DNA of 64,000 nucleotides from Cliona cf. orientalis (taxonomy: Eukaryota; Porifera; Demospongiae; Clionaida; Clionaidae), in the NCBI GenBank assembly GCA_963930775.1, contig OZ005704.1:2294001-2358000 (forward strand), read 5' to 3'. The notes beneath the pieces are model-generated. The model searched no databases, was not told the DNA's origin, and worked only from the letters and a program-made list of their open reading frames with translations. This document shows, one piece after another, positions 12,701 to 23,743 of this stretch. The stretch's first letter is position 1. The number at the start of each line of letters is the position of its first letter. The translations under genes were made by a program, and so were the position numbers.

Positions 12701-15638
12701 TGTGCTAATGACACCTTGAATGACTGTTCAGAAGATAAACATCAGCTGTGTGTAAACACTAATAGTTCCTTTTACTGTAATTGTATAGAAGGATTTCAGT
12801 GGAAAGCAATGGCATGTCAAGGTTAAAGCAATGGTTGCCAAATGCATGCACGCTGTAATACTCCTTTCATTGATTTTCATTCCATAGACATAGATGAATG
12901 TAGTGAAGGCACTGGTAATTGCACACAACTATGCAATAACACTGATGGATCATATCTGTGCTATTGTCAAAATGGCTACACTCTAGATTTAACAGACAAC
13001 TCTACTTGCCTTGGTATATGATATACTGTTAGCTATACTTAATTATAACTTGCAAAATGTTATGTGTTGTGGTAAATTATTACGTAGACAATAACGAGTG
13101 TGATGGAGAATTTCATCGGTGTCATTCTAATGCAATATGTATCAATACCGATGGAGCTTACGATTGTCAGTGTAAATCAGGATATGAAGGCGATGGGTCC
13201 ATTGACTGTCACTGTAAGCATAATAATGTGTACATGTTGTAAGCCCTTTGCATGATCACAAAAAAATTTAGTGTCAACAACTTTGACTGTGAGTAGTAGT
13301 CTTGGCTTGGTGTCATTTCTTCTTGTTGGTGGAATGGTAGGAGCTGTTGTCTGTATCTGCTGCTATGTTCGGCGCTATTCGAAAGCAAACAAGAAGAATC
13401 GTATATATCTGTGAGTACATAATATTATAAGCATGCTGCAGTATGGTATTTTTTATCAGGAGCATTTTGTGTGTGTACATTAGGTTGAGTTAATCACATT
13501 TATCTTAAGTAACATTCTTGTTAGGTATTTTTCACACTACAGTTTATTCTTATATTTATTATAATAGTAGTATATCTTATATTTGGCATCATAATATTAT
13601 ATCAATTTTTACATTAGCTGCGAAGTTATTTGTAAAGTGTATTATTTTCTTCAGTGCTCAGCTGACGAATGTACATAAAAAAGGAAATGAGTATGGAAAA
13701 TGTACGTCAAATATTTAATTATGTGATGAAAATTTAATAAAATTTCGCCAAAAAATTAGTTACTATTGATCGACAAGGATTTTCTGTTCAGAGCTCTTTC
13801 AAACTTAATTTCTCTCCACATTTGATCATCAAAAAAGCAAATATAAAAGTGTCTGAAACAATTGGACAAGGTGAGATATAGTACCAAATTGAATGGCCAG
13901 GTTATAACATTATGTATAGAATCCCATGCAATGCTAGGGTTTTACATTAATTTCCTTGCTGTAATCTTAGGTGAGTTTGGTGTAGTCTATAAGGGCCACC
14001 TTATTAAGGATCTAGGACGGACTGTCACAGAAGTTGTAGCCATTAAAACATTAAAAGGTTTGTATACAGAAATATGTAGAAAAGAGAATTGGGCTAAACA
14101 TTCATGCATGCCTGTAATTGCTTGACAGGATTCTTTGACAGATCTGCTGTGAAAGAAATGCTGAAGGAATGTTCAAAGATGCATCACTTTAACCATGCAA
14201 ATGTTCTTACGTTGAAAGGAGTTTGTCTAGATGGAGGTCCTGCTCCTTACATCATCATGCCCTTCATGGCCAATGGCAGCCTATTGGCTTACCTCAAGAA
14301 AAATAGAGGAACACTTGTTATTCCCGACAAAGAATCCAATGAGGTCAGTTTGGTAATTATTAGTATTATCCTGTGAATATCTTGTCTTAAGCAATAATGT
14401 GATAATCAATGTTATACATATACATCAGCAAGGATTGACGTTGTTAGCTACCGTATATCGGGATATTTTCGCCGTTAAAATATTTCCCTTGTAAATTTTT
14501 TGCGTAGTCTAATTTTCATCGCCAGAGTTTAGTGACCAATATTGGTATAGGTCGACATACGTTACACAAAATATTTCGTGTGTTTAATTTTTGTCGGAAA
14601 AGGTCATCGATGAAAATATCTTAACGACAAAAATTTCGCGATCTACGGTAACTAATTTAATTATGGATCTCAACGTTGTGCATGAGAGCATTCAGTCGTT
14701 GAAAATCTATAATTAGTTATGCCTGTAATTATTCATTTATCAGATGGATAATGTGAGCAAACAGCTGACAGATATGTGCATACAAGTTGCCAAAGGAATG
14801 GAGTATCTCGCAAGTATGAAGATGGTGCATAGAGATCTGGCAGCCAGGAACTGCATGTAAGTATCATTTATATAAAAACATTGAAAACCTGCATCATGAT
14901 AATTATTGTATGCAGGATTGATATTAATTTTGTCATCAAAGTTGCTGATTTTGGACTCTCTGAAAGTGTTGGACCAAAGGAATACTTTCGTCAAGATAAA
15001 GATTCATGCATCAAGCTACCTCTGAAGTGGCTGGCACCAGAAAGCATGGAAGACGGGGTCTTTTCAGAAAAATCTGATGTGGTAATTTGGCATTATTTAA
15101 AAGTTGTGCTTGCTGCATGGCAATACAGCTACATGCAACAATTAAAAAAATTAACACAGTCACCATTGTTGTTGTTTTTTTCATGTGAATTAGTGGGCTT
15201 TTGGTGTGACTTGTTGGGAGATTTTTAGTGCCGGGAAGAGCCCATACCCTGGAGTTAATCCAAGTGACCTTCCAAAGCTTTTAGGAAGAGGTCAACGTCT
15301 GGATAAACCAAACAACGAGGCTTGTCATGATGAAATGTAAGGCTTGTTAGTTATGCATAATTTAGTGTACTCATGATAATGGGTTAATTTATGTATATAA
15401 TATTTAATTATCAAGGTACAAGTTTATGCTGCAATGCTGGAAATTTGAGCCTGATTTAAGGCCATGTTTTTCAAAACTTGTAACATCACTTTCAAAATTT
15501 CTGGAGGACGTTGCTGGGTACTTTGACTTTGGAAGTATCAGTACTTTTGGAAAATGTGATGGATTCCAGGATGCCGACTTAGAAACTAATCCAGGACCTG
15601 TGATATTCATTAATGAAACAGCCCTTGTCGATGACTGA
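3782..15638 (+). CDS. receptor tyrosine kinase with NIDO, Calx-beta, EGF and Ig modules (37 exons, 1,945 aa)
   Basis: Exons: 3782-3851, 4798-4943, 5418-5723, 5794-6013, 6069-6218, 6297-6443, 6527-6748, 7212-7418, 7485-7694, 7775-8155, 8196-8366, 8448-8633, 8693-8833, 8909-9031, 9096-9236, 9304-9426, 10265-10387, 10449-10562, 10830-10952, 11016-11138, 11203-11247, 11327-11650, 11711-11854, 12072-12209, 12285-12416, 12690-12821, 12888-13013, 13088-13213, 13272-13410, 13655-13701, 13760-13870, 13971-14057, 14129-14343, 14744-14856, 14916-15081, 15194-15336, 15416-15638. All phases join to one frame. Domains: signal peptide (1-22), NIDO (about 60-247), Cys module, Calx-beta-like repeats (about 300-805), calcium-binding EGF repeats (810-1142), Ig-like (1158-1265), more EGF repeats (to 1531), one membrane helix (about 1537-1563) and kinase (about 1620-1900). 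Kinase landmarks are GQGEFGVVY, Lys1656 in [12 protein letters not shown] at 1760-1767 and DFG at 1780. Extracellular exons are mostly phase 1-1, the exon-shuffling pattern. The ligand is unknown. The start is chosen because the signal peptide follows it directly. Junctions are inferred. Confidence 0.88.
4096..4137 (+). pseudogene. relic of a tyrosine-kinase exon inside intron 1
   Basis: Read in frame this encodes [14 protein letters not shown] followed by a GT. It matches the end of exon 35 of the host gene ([14 protein letters not shown] followed by GT at 15082). Only this tail of the activation segment is recognisable. It looks like a decayed fragment of a duplicated kinase gene. Confidence 0.65.
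4551..4659. mobile_element. solo right end of a Tigger/pogo-like MITE
   Basis: Closely resembles the right end of the complete element at 35059-35540: both share CTGAGC, AAGGAxACCTCACTA, TTTGGTCCCA and end in TTCCACTGTA. No matching left end was found nearby. Confidence 0.55.
5069..5275. mobile_element. CTGTAGAT-ended MITE in a kinase-gene intron
   Basis: A TA-flanked element with imperfect terminal inverted repeats (CTGTAGAT and ATCTACAG). Internal sequence, including the TTTTTCGCGTAGTCTAA block, is shared with 14451-14648, so both belong to one family. Confidence 0.6.
9844..10107. mobile_element. small MITE with CAGGCCCGTAG ends
   Basis: Inverted termini CAGGCCCGTAG and CTACGGGCCTG enclose about 264 bp with inverted inner blocks (GGGGGGGTGCAC and GTGCACCCCC). 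It lies in the intron after exon 16 of the receptor kinase. Short tails of the SINE family described at 20455 lie on either side (near 9790 and 10160). Confidence 0.6.
14451..14648. mobile_element. CCGTA-ended MITE, TA target site
   Basis: Starts CCGTATATCG and ends CGATCTACGG with TA on both sides. It is inserted in the intron between exons 33 and 34 of the kinase gene and is related to the copy at 5069-5275. Confidence 0.65.
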
Positions 15639-17225
15639 TACATTAATCTCCTTATCTAACACCACAATTTTATGGTCATTGCACAGTACATATATAATAT
15701 TATTACCACTTTCTATGCATAATATCTTGAGCCAGAAATTTTTATCTGGAGAAAATTTTTCACCTGCATGGCATAATATTATGGTAATGTTTGCAGTATG
15801 GGTGAAAATTAAATATTTATGTGAAAAATTTTGGCTATGTGTTGATGTTTAACTCTTCTGCATTATGCTTAATTGATGTGCTATATAGCTAATAATGCTG
15901 CACCTGTAGCTATTAATGAAGTTGCACAATGCAAAGTATGAAGTATATAATAATTAATTTTACTATTGTCTAACAATAAGGAACTAATAAGTGTGTATAG
16001 TACATATTATTATTAATAATGAGTTTAATTTTGTTAATATCTGTCCTTGAGTTCACTAAGTCATGCAAGCATGTGGGGGTATATGATTCTATAGCATCGG
16101 ATTCCTGATGTCAGACCTCTCAATGTATTTTTTGGCTATAGCTAGGCTAAGCATGGATGCTCATCAGACCAGAAATCGGATCCAATAGCCAGTCTTCAGG
16201 AAGTAAGTGGGGATTATCCATGCACAATAATAATATTATTATTGACTTGTTTGCTGCGTGGACACAACACCCATCATCTATGGAGAGTTTAATTACGGTT
16301 TTTCATCCAAACCCAGATGCAGAAGGGTTGAATGCATTCTCTAGCCCAAAACCAACTGGAAGAGACGAAGGCTACAATAATGATTATATATTATATTAGC
16401 CTTAAATTTTCCTTCTTTTCGTTTACCTTAACTGGCAGAAACAAAGCGGAATGGAGTCAAAGAAGCAGTCCTGACGTCTGCAATATAATTATTATTGCTA
16501 TATCAACTTGGTAGCAGAACCGTTTGCAGCCATATTATTGATTGGCTGATTGTGTTCCCGGCCACTTATGATGCCCCACTGAGTGAGCCAATTGGACCAC
16601 TCCTCATAAACTTAGCTGGTCAACCGCCTCATCTAAATTTATCTTTTTGCCTGCATCAGATCTATATTATATTATAGCCTCATTATAATAGTGGACCAGA
16701 TCTCAACTTGGATAATTTTCTGATGAAACTAATCATTCCTCATCACAGATATACCCTCCAAACTGAATGGAATGGTACTTCAAATGACAAGACAAGATGC
16801 CTACTAGTAGTAGTTCATCCCGTTTCTTGACAGAAGATTTTAGGCAGGGATGGCAGTATTTTGATATTGCATGATTCAATCTGCTTCACCGGAGAGTTAC
16901 TCCACAAGAACCACTCCTCCCAGTGAGTGCAATCATTGTTCAAAGGAAAGTTTAGGGTGACTACAGTCTTACATGTACACTTTCTGAGGGAGCATTTTTC
17001 TCAAGGGAAAGTGTCGATTTTAATACATGCATTAACAATATACTCGTAAGATGTCCTAACTTTCAAATTGATCCTGAGTTCACTCCATCTTATGTTGACT
17101 CCCACTGAGACACAATGTCATGCACAAGCAACTTAAGCACTGACTAGCTATCCAAAGCTAACAACATTGATACTCATAAGATGTCCTATAGCTTCAGTCC
17201 TGAGTTCACTCCATCTTATATATTA
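15639..17225. other. gene-poor stretch downstream of the receptor kinase
   Basis: AT-rich sequence. Open frames of 60-90 codons show no recognisable domain and no convincing splice chain. The kinase 3' UTR presumably lies at the left end, but no confident poly(A) signal was assigned. Confidence 0.4.
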
Positions 17226-17865
17226 TACAAGTATAAAAACAATTGAATAAAATTGAAGAATGAAGTAGGGATGGCAGGATCAAAAAGTACACAAACAAGA
17301 GATAATCGCATCAAATTCTACTATACATCCCTACGCTTGCTTTTCTTGACTATTGTGCACCTATTAATCATGGTTGACGTGTTTGTTGAATGTGGTATGT
17401 GGGAGACATTCGTGCAGGTTGTTCCCTAGTTGTCACGATGGTTTGGATCCGGATTTATCAGTTTTAATTCAATCACACTATTATTGGTAGTATTTTTGCA
17501 CCCTCAAAAGCCAAGCGTAGGGATGTATAGTAGATGCAATTATCTCTTGTTTGTGTACTTTTTGATCCTGCCATCCCTACTTCATTCTTCAATTAAGTTT
17601 TATTCAATTGTTTTTATACTTGTTTCTGTTCTTTTTTATTGCAAGTAGTGTATTAAATTTATCAATGCCATCTTATATTATGGTTTGCTCACATGCTCAC
17701 AACTTCTGGTTTAATAAGGGCCCAAGTAGTGATGAGACTTTTCCGCTTAGGGAGAAAACCAAATTCTATATTTTACTGTTGGCAGCAGCTAGCTACCTGG
17801 CATAATTTTATGATCTGTACTACGTTTTAACCGCTGCTCCAGCCTTGTTCCTTCGTACGATCAAA

Positions 17866-18199
17866 GGCGTAGGAATAGGGGGGGGGGGGGGGGCGGGGGA
17901 GGGGGGAGGCTATGGCCCCCCCCAATCATCTGACTGATTGCTGGCCATAGAGCCCAAGATACAGCCTATCAACGGATATTTCACAGGCCTGACTGAGTGA
18001 AATTTCATGAATAAACAGCTAAATAGTATGCTCTACCTGACTTACTGCTCGTTCTACAGCCAGGAAACCTCTTGCTTCACTTTTACACAGCCTCGTTGAT
18101 GCGAAAATGGACGTGGTTCAAAGGAAATATGGGTGTGGTCAAAAAATTGCGCGCGCTTCATGTGCTGGCCCCTCCAACCTTATACGTGTTCCTACGCCT
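17866..18199. mobile_element. MITE with AGGCGTAGGAA ends and a poly-G tract
   Basis: Inverted termini AGGCGTAGGAATA and GTTCCTACGCCT. It is nested in composite repeat copy 3 and missing from the corresponding place in copies 1 and 2. Confidence 0.55.
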
Positions 18200-18630
18200 A
18201 TGATGATGGTATAATATCTATGACCGAATCCAGCGTAGCACTAGCGCTGCAAGCGCTAGCGAGTAGCCCGCCTATGCCTAGCGCCTTACCGCTCCTCGAG
18301 CCTTGAACTTGATCGGTCCAGCGCGCCGTTGCACGCGCTGGCGATGTACGAGCTAGTAATAGCTCTAGCTCGCCTAGCGCCTAGGGCCAGGCACTGTCAC
18401 ATGACTTCACCATAGCAACATATTCCGAGCATGCACATTATATCACAAAATGGCTTGTTGTATACTTAAGACTCATTCCCATAGACTCTGCAATAACAAC
18501 ATAACTGATGTTGCACAGGAAGTGATGTTGCATATGCAACATATTTTGCCCAAGGGTAAAATGCAGTCCTCCTATAGAAATAAGGTTGAAATGCCCTCAT
18601 GTCTTTGCCAGAAGGGAAATACAACAAGTC

Positions 18631-18764
18631 AGTTATTACTCAAGAAATGGTACAACATGGGTTAGTTGCCCTCGGGCTGATGTTTCACTCGGGCTACGCC
18701 CTCGTGACAACATCCAGCCCTTGTGCAACATAACCTATGTTGCACCATTTCTTGGGTAATAACT
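18631..18764. repeat. hairpin-forming inverted repeat
   Basis: The ends are AGTTATTACTCAAGAAATGG and CCATTTCTTGGGTAATAACT, reverse complements with two mismatches. The centre is itself palindromic around CTCGGGCTACGCCCTCG. It is part of the insertion in composite repeat copy 3. Confidence 0.65.
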
Positions 18765-19649
18765 ATTACATACTAGACACACCCATTCGATAACACGCCA
18801 TACACACCCACTATTACGTAATTGTCGAGATAACGCCAAGCTAGCGTGCCACTGCACTGCGCACTACAAATAAGAGTGGATTTATGCTCAAAGTAAGATG
18901 AGTGGTGGAGGCAGTCTTGAGTTAGCCCTGGAAATGAGAAAGAAAGAAAGAAAGAAAGATTGACAAATGGCCTATTTTTTGAACATCTGGTTCTGATGTG
19001 TACAATTGTTTTGATGAATGATCTTGGTCTTGTTAGATGCACAATTTGCTGGAGATTCTGATTTTCACACTTAGAAATTTCACAAAATTATCTATTTTGA
19101 GATATTTGGGTATTTGTAATGTATTACATATATGGCATATCCGGGCCATCCCTACTAATACAGTCTACCGACTCTATGATTATTATGTTGCAATTGAAGA
19201 CACACAGGTCTAAATTCTCACTCTTCTTTGACCTAGGCTATTTTAGCATGATGATCAGTAACAACGCTATGATCATACGCTGCAACAGTGAATTAAATAG
19301 GCAGGCCAGACAAGAAACCAACAATGCTATAATAATAATATCAATGTTATTATTATTTCTCAACAGGCACACAAACGTACGTGTGTATTTTTCTTTGCAG
19401 AAAATATTTTCTTATGCCAGATATTGATAATACGCATACTAGCTAGTTGGACTCACACAGCAGCAGCAATTTTCAGTCAGAGCTGCTGATCTATCAACAA
19501 CAGACATCATATGAATTTCAAGATGACTGTGTGGTTGGTCGTAATGATTTATAATATTATATCTTTATACCACAAACCAATCATGCCGATTAGTGATGTG
19601 GTTATGTCCTCTGATGATTAAGTAGCTATTATAGTCTTCAAACAATATA

Positions 19650-20138
19650 CAATGTCATATATGCAGCCTTGTCACGACATGGAATTGTAGATCTCACAAG
19701 CATCCGAAGGATGTGCAGTGAGATCGGAATTCCATTAGTGACAAGGCAAGTATATGACATTACCCACCCTGCCCTCCCATGTCATATATTTGAACATTAC
19801 TTTTCTCAACTGGATGGACAATCTCAGGAAAAGGTATTAATTTCAATAAGATTATGATGAGAATAGCTACTTCGAATTCCTTTCCGAAAAGAAAAAAATT
19901 TTAGGCCGCCTTAGGCCACGTGATCACGATACCGTATAGGGATGGATAATTATGGAAATTTTGTATAAATATTTATATTTTATTTATCTTCAAAAGTTTG
20001 CTGTTAATTTTAAAATTGGGAACAATTTTAAGGACAAATACACAATGTCATAATCATATACTTGCCTTGTCACTTATGGAATTCCAATCTCACTGCACAT
20101 CTTTCGGATGCTTGTGAGATCTACAAATGTCATGCATC
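19650..20138. repeat. inverted repeat with about 100-bp arms
   Basis: The left arm (about 19650-19768) reappears reverse-complemented at about 20043-20138, including TTCGGATGCTTGTGAGATCT and GGAATTCCA blocks. The short open frame within the left arm (from 19669) has no support as a gene. Confidence 0.6.
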
Positions 20139-20454
20139 AATGAATGTGTAGCTCGTGACCACTCTTTGTTTTATGTGTACACTAATTAAAAGTCTCTTCC
20201 GCATGTGCAAAATAAAACAATGTGCAAAAATATAACAAGGAGTCGCTTAAAACAATGTGCAAAAATAAAACAATGAGTCGCTGAAGAAGGGAGTACGTAC
20301 ATGTGTAGCTAGTCTAGGACACTGTCAGGGAAATCAGACAATGTCGTGCTCCAGCACTTTAGCACTATTCTCTAATATTCTCTAGGGAGGGTAATCGACC
20401 TCCAGCATGATAGTTCTTAGCTTAACAAGGATGGGCACACATACACTCTCACTT

Positions 20455-20675
20455 ATCTGTGTTGATAGCAGCCAAACTGTACTAGAGCATCACAGACCCC
20501 TGTGTTGATAGCAGCCAAACTGTACTAGAGCACCACAGGCATGCATCACCCCATCTATACATCCTAAAGCTAGCTGGAAGAGAAAAAATCCGGGCAGCCA
20601 CCGGGAATCGAACCCAGGGCCACTGACTTAAGCCGCCAGCGCTCTACCACTGAGCCACGACCACCCTTAGGCACC
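20455..20675 (-). mobile_element. tRNA-derived SINE, minus orientation
   Basis: Read on the minus strand, 20666-20592 folds like a tRNA: a seven-pair acceptor with wobbles, box A TGGCTCAGTGGTAGAGC, an anticodon arm, and box B GGGTTCGATTCCC. The tail continues into CTAGCTTTAGGATG and repeated CTCTAGTACAGTTTGGCTGC blocks. A related plus-strand copy begins at 35543. Position 33 of the anticodon loop is not T, so this is a retroposon head and not a working tRNA gene. Confidence 0.65.
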
Positions 20676-21177
20676 CGAACTCCCCCCTTTCCAGCTTTAA
20701 GGGCGAAAGTCAACCCTATACCCAAACTACGTTCACGGAGTCTGCCAGGATAATTAAATCACCAAAGCACAGAGCCCCAACAATAGTAATAACATGCATG
20801 GGTAGGAACTCCTACGCTCCCAATCTTGTCCCTGCTAGCAAAGTAGTGTTTCTTTCGACCAAGCTATAGATACATGTATATTCATCATAAGCTAAATGAA
20901 CAAAGAGTGTGCAAATGTTTGCACATACTACCGTATAGCCGGAAATATTGGCGGTCATTTAATTTGGCGGTTTGGCTCCAAACCGGGCATTTAAAAATAT
21001 TGGCGGAATTTAAATTTGGCGGTGGGCCTAGCCAAGGTCGCGGTGTTAATTATGCGCTATGCACGTGTGCGCACGGCCGGCCACATACGTACGTACGTGC
21101 ATGCATGCTAACGTCTAGTGGGCGGGGTCTATTCACGTTAGCACTAGGATCTAGGAGTGAACAGCTGCTGACACGAC

Positions 21178-21525
21178 ATGGAGACCATTGAAGTAGCCAG
21201 CTGCGTTCGAGGACATCACGTTTACGATCGTATATGGACTTCTACACTTGGCGAGGAGCTACAGTGCGTAACAGAAGATTCTAACAATAATGACCCATAC
21301 CCAGTTGCAGTCATGAAGCGGGATGACATTGTTGGTCACGTCCCTCGGCGAATATCAGCTGCCTGCTCACTCTTTCTTCGTAGAAGAGGCGTGATAGATT
21401 GCATCATCACAGGCTCGAGACGATTCTCTGCTGATCTCCCTCAAGGAGGGCTGGAAGTGCCCTGTACTTTAAAGTTAAAGGGAGAACCTAAAGATGTTGA
21501 TGAAGCTTTTCACACTCTCTCATGA
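21178..21525 (+). CDS. HIRAN-like protein carried by the pogo-type transposon
   Basis: A 115-aa frame. The pattern of a V-x-G-H-H start, EELQCVTEDSNNNDPYPVAV and VGHVPRRISAACSLFLR resembles the HIRAN fold (a DNA-end-binding module), where a DPxAVAV stretch and a GxxPR motif are typical. The assignment is by eye and tentative. The present frame stops after AFHTLS, but the next frame over reads on to a basic C-terminus PTKKRKLEM ending at 21575, which suggests a one-base frameshift near 21505 removed a nuclear-localisation tail. It lies just inside the left terminal repeat, so it belongs to the element. Confidence 0.45.
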   Translation: METIEVASCVRGHHVYDRIWTSTLGEELQCVTEDSNNNDPYPVAVMKRDDIVGHVPRRISAACSLFLRRRGVIDCIITGSRRFSADLPQGGLEVPCTLKLKGEPKDVDEAFHTLS

Positions 21526-22276
21526 AAAGCAATCTGAAGTGAGCCAGCCAACTAAGAAGAGAAAGTTGGAGATGTAATCAATGTCGATGAACTGCACATG
21601 CCAGACTCTTTTTCCAAGGCTCCGGTTCCATGGCTAACCTGTGCTAATATAGAATTGACAATGGTTGATAGATGTATTATCACCTTTAGGTGATCTTCTA
21701 TCTGACAAACACATCGCTCAGGACTGTTAAGGCAGCCTCAGCTGATGATTGTGCAGAGGCTTGTAAAATGCTTGTATTCAGCTCTTATCACTAATTATTG
21801 CCAATTACATGATCGTGAATATCATTAAATCTCGAGCGCACGTGATCATATCCCCACAGTCTAGTCAGTGTACAAGCGACTTGACTTTCAAAATGCGCTC
21901 AAGAAAACGGCCGAGGCGGCTACCAAAATCCCTTCAGCACCGAAGCTTTTGAGGATACTGAAGCCCATTGATGATTGTTCGAGGTCGAGCGGGGTGGAAA
22001 GGCTGTCAAAATTTTAGCAGTTGCCCGTGGTAAGGTCATGAATATTTAATAAGATCGATCTCAGCCCAAAAATACGTTCATATCCGTCCATAACTTTCGA
22101 GCGCTTAGTTTTTTGCAACCATTCCACCTACTTTAGATATTGCTAGTGTCTGTTCTTTCGTTTGAATCCTGAATCTTGTATATCTGTGGCCGTTTTGGTA
22201 CCCGCCTAGTCCAAAGTAGTCAGTTAAGGAAAAAAACTTTGACCCCCATTAATTTAAGTTAATTAACGATGTTGCC

Positions 22277-22897
22277 ATGGTAACTCATAATTTTAATAAA
22301 CTACTTCCCTTCCTCTTTAACATGGATACCTTAGTCAGTGATCAAAGTTCACCCATGACATACACCAACAGGTTTTGTGTTGCCATGTTAGCAGTATTTG
22401 CTACTTACAATCCAAGTGAGGCTGCCTTAACAGTCCTGAGCGATTTTGCTCAAGCTCTTCTAAGAAAGCATCACAAAGAGCTCACTGGACTTAACTCAAT
22501 CCTCTTGCTGGCCAATCACAGAAATCTAGCCAGTTCTGCGCCTTTTCTACAGATCTTGCACACTAGAGGAAACCACTGGATCGTTGCTACTACATTAGGA
22601 TACCCCATCGGCTCACCAAAAGTGTTCGATTCCCTTTATGAATCCATCGAGCTGCCAACGCAGAAGCTTCTTTCCTCATTGTATGGATCTGCTGTCAAGG
22701 TTGAAGATGGGCCGAAGCAGTTAGGTGTCAAGGATTGTGGTGTATATGCGATCGCAACAGCTACACTATTGGCGAGTGGTGCAAATCCAGGTTCAGCGAC
22801 TTACCACCAACAGGCTATGCGAGAACATCTAGTTAAGTGTTTTGAAACCTTTCAGCTCACTCCATTTCCACACAATTATATAATGTACATCTTTTAA
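22277..22897 (+). CDS. Ulp1/C48-like cysteine protease of the transposon
   Basis: A 206-aa frame with the C48 catalytic order: His100 in NHWIVATT, Asp118 in VFDSLYES, Gln148 in KQLGVKDCG and Cys154 in KDCGVYAIA. These are the residues expected of SUMO/ubiquitin-like proteases, which are often captured by DNA transposons. The N-terminal 30 residues do not look conserved, so the true start may be internal (Met16 or Met27) or spliced. It lies between the HIRAN-like ORF and the nested MITE, in the same orientation as the former. The physiological substrate is unknown. Confidence 0.6.
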   Translation: MVTHNFNKLLPFLFNMDTLVSDQSSPMTYTNRFCVAMLAVFATYNPSEAALTVLSDFAQALLRKHHKELTGLNSILLLANHRNLASSAPFLQILHTRGNHWIVATTLGYPIGSPKVFDSLYESIELPTQKLLSSLYGSAVKVEDGPKQLGVKDCGVYAIATATLLASGANPGSATYHQQAMREHLVKCFETFQLTPFPHNYIMYIF

Positions 22898-22982
22898 TCC
22901 ATTATATTCTTTTAGACATAATAGTGTGATGAATAAAATTGATTGTTACGATGACCATTAAAATGAACACCACTGGTGCTAA

Positions 22983-23616
22983 ACCCTCGGCGCTGTCAGA
23001 TTTATAGTAATGATAATTATACTACGCAGGTAGCTATAAAGATGATTGTATAATATTAGGCTGTGTCTAAAACTTAGCGCTTTGAGTACTGGCAAACTAG
23101 CCCACCAAAAAAGCTTAGAAAATTTTCGAAAGTAGAAGAAAAAAAAAAAAATTCAAAGATCAAGCGGGATACGAACCCATGACCACCTCTCCACCAGCTC
23201 CAGCCCTAGTCCACTCAGCTAACCCAGCTCGATGCTGGTGACTGCTGTTTTTTGCCAACTTAATACATCTCATCCATAATATGCTCCCTGACCCCGCCTT
23301 TGTAACCCTCGCGCATGCGTATAACTATTAGGCCTCTGCCATATATAGCGCGACACACCCAGCGTTCTATTTATACAAAAAGTTAGCTGGCCGAGATCGG
23401 AGAAGTCAAGAAGCTTAGAATCAGCGAATGACTCCAAAACTAGCAAACAAAGCGTTCTCTACGAAATCCACACAAATCATGAGTTTGGAACGCCATAAGG
23501 AACCTTATAATATCGTAATTTGGACTCGTAAACGAGGTATGTAGCAGTTAGCGTGGCAACAGACAGACACACACACACAGAACGACTACCGTAACCCTCG
23601 CGCATGCGCCGAGGGT
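22983..23616. mobile_element. Harbinger-like MITE with TAA duplication, nested in the pogo element
   Basis: Termini ACCCTCGGCG and CGCCGAGGGT are flanked by TAA on both sides, the 3-bp duplication typical of PIF/Harbinger elements. A second copy lies at 56399-56970. A tRNA-like block (minus strand, about 23245-23161, box B GGGTTCGTATCCCGC) lies inside it. Confidence 0.6.
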
Positions 23617-23743
23617 TAATGAGACAGACAAGTAATACGAGGACAACAGATGATCCATGAGAATAGTATGACATTGTGTGCATGGGGAGGATATGAAAGT
23701 GTGTGTGCATGAGAAACTTAGGAATCTCATAACAAGGTTTATC

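Larger units (their letters stand above)
17226..19180. repeat. composite fold-back repeat, copy 3, with two nested insertions
   Basis: Inverted arms are at about 17226-17345 and 17505-17624, and the right-end block near 19139 (GGCCATCCCTACTAATACAG) matches copies 1 and 2. The copy is longer because it holds a GC-tract MITE (17866-18199) and a roughly 310-bp insertion containing a hairpin (about 18450-18766) that are absent from copies 1 and 2. Confidence 0.75.

Noticed and set aside
20592-20666. Functional tRNA gene on the minus strand
   Set aside because: The anticodon loop lacks T33, the acceptor stem needs several wobbles, and the copy continues into a SINE tail shared with other places.
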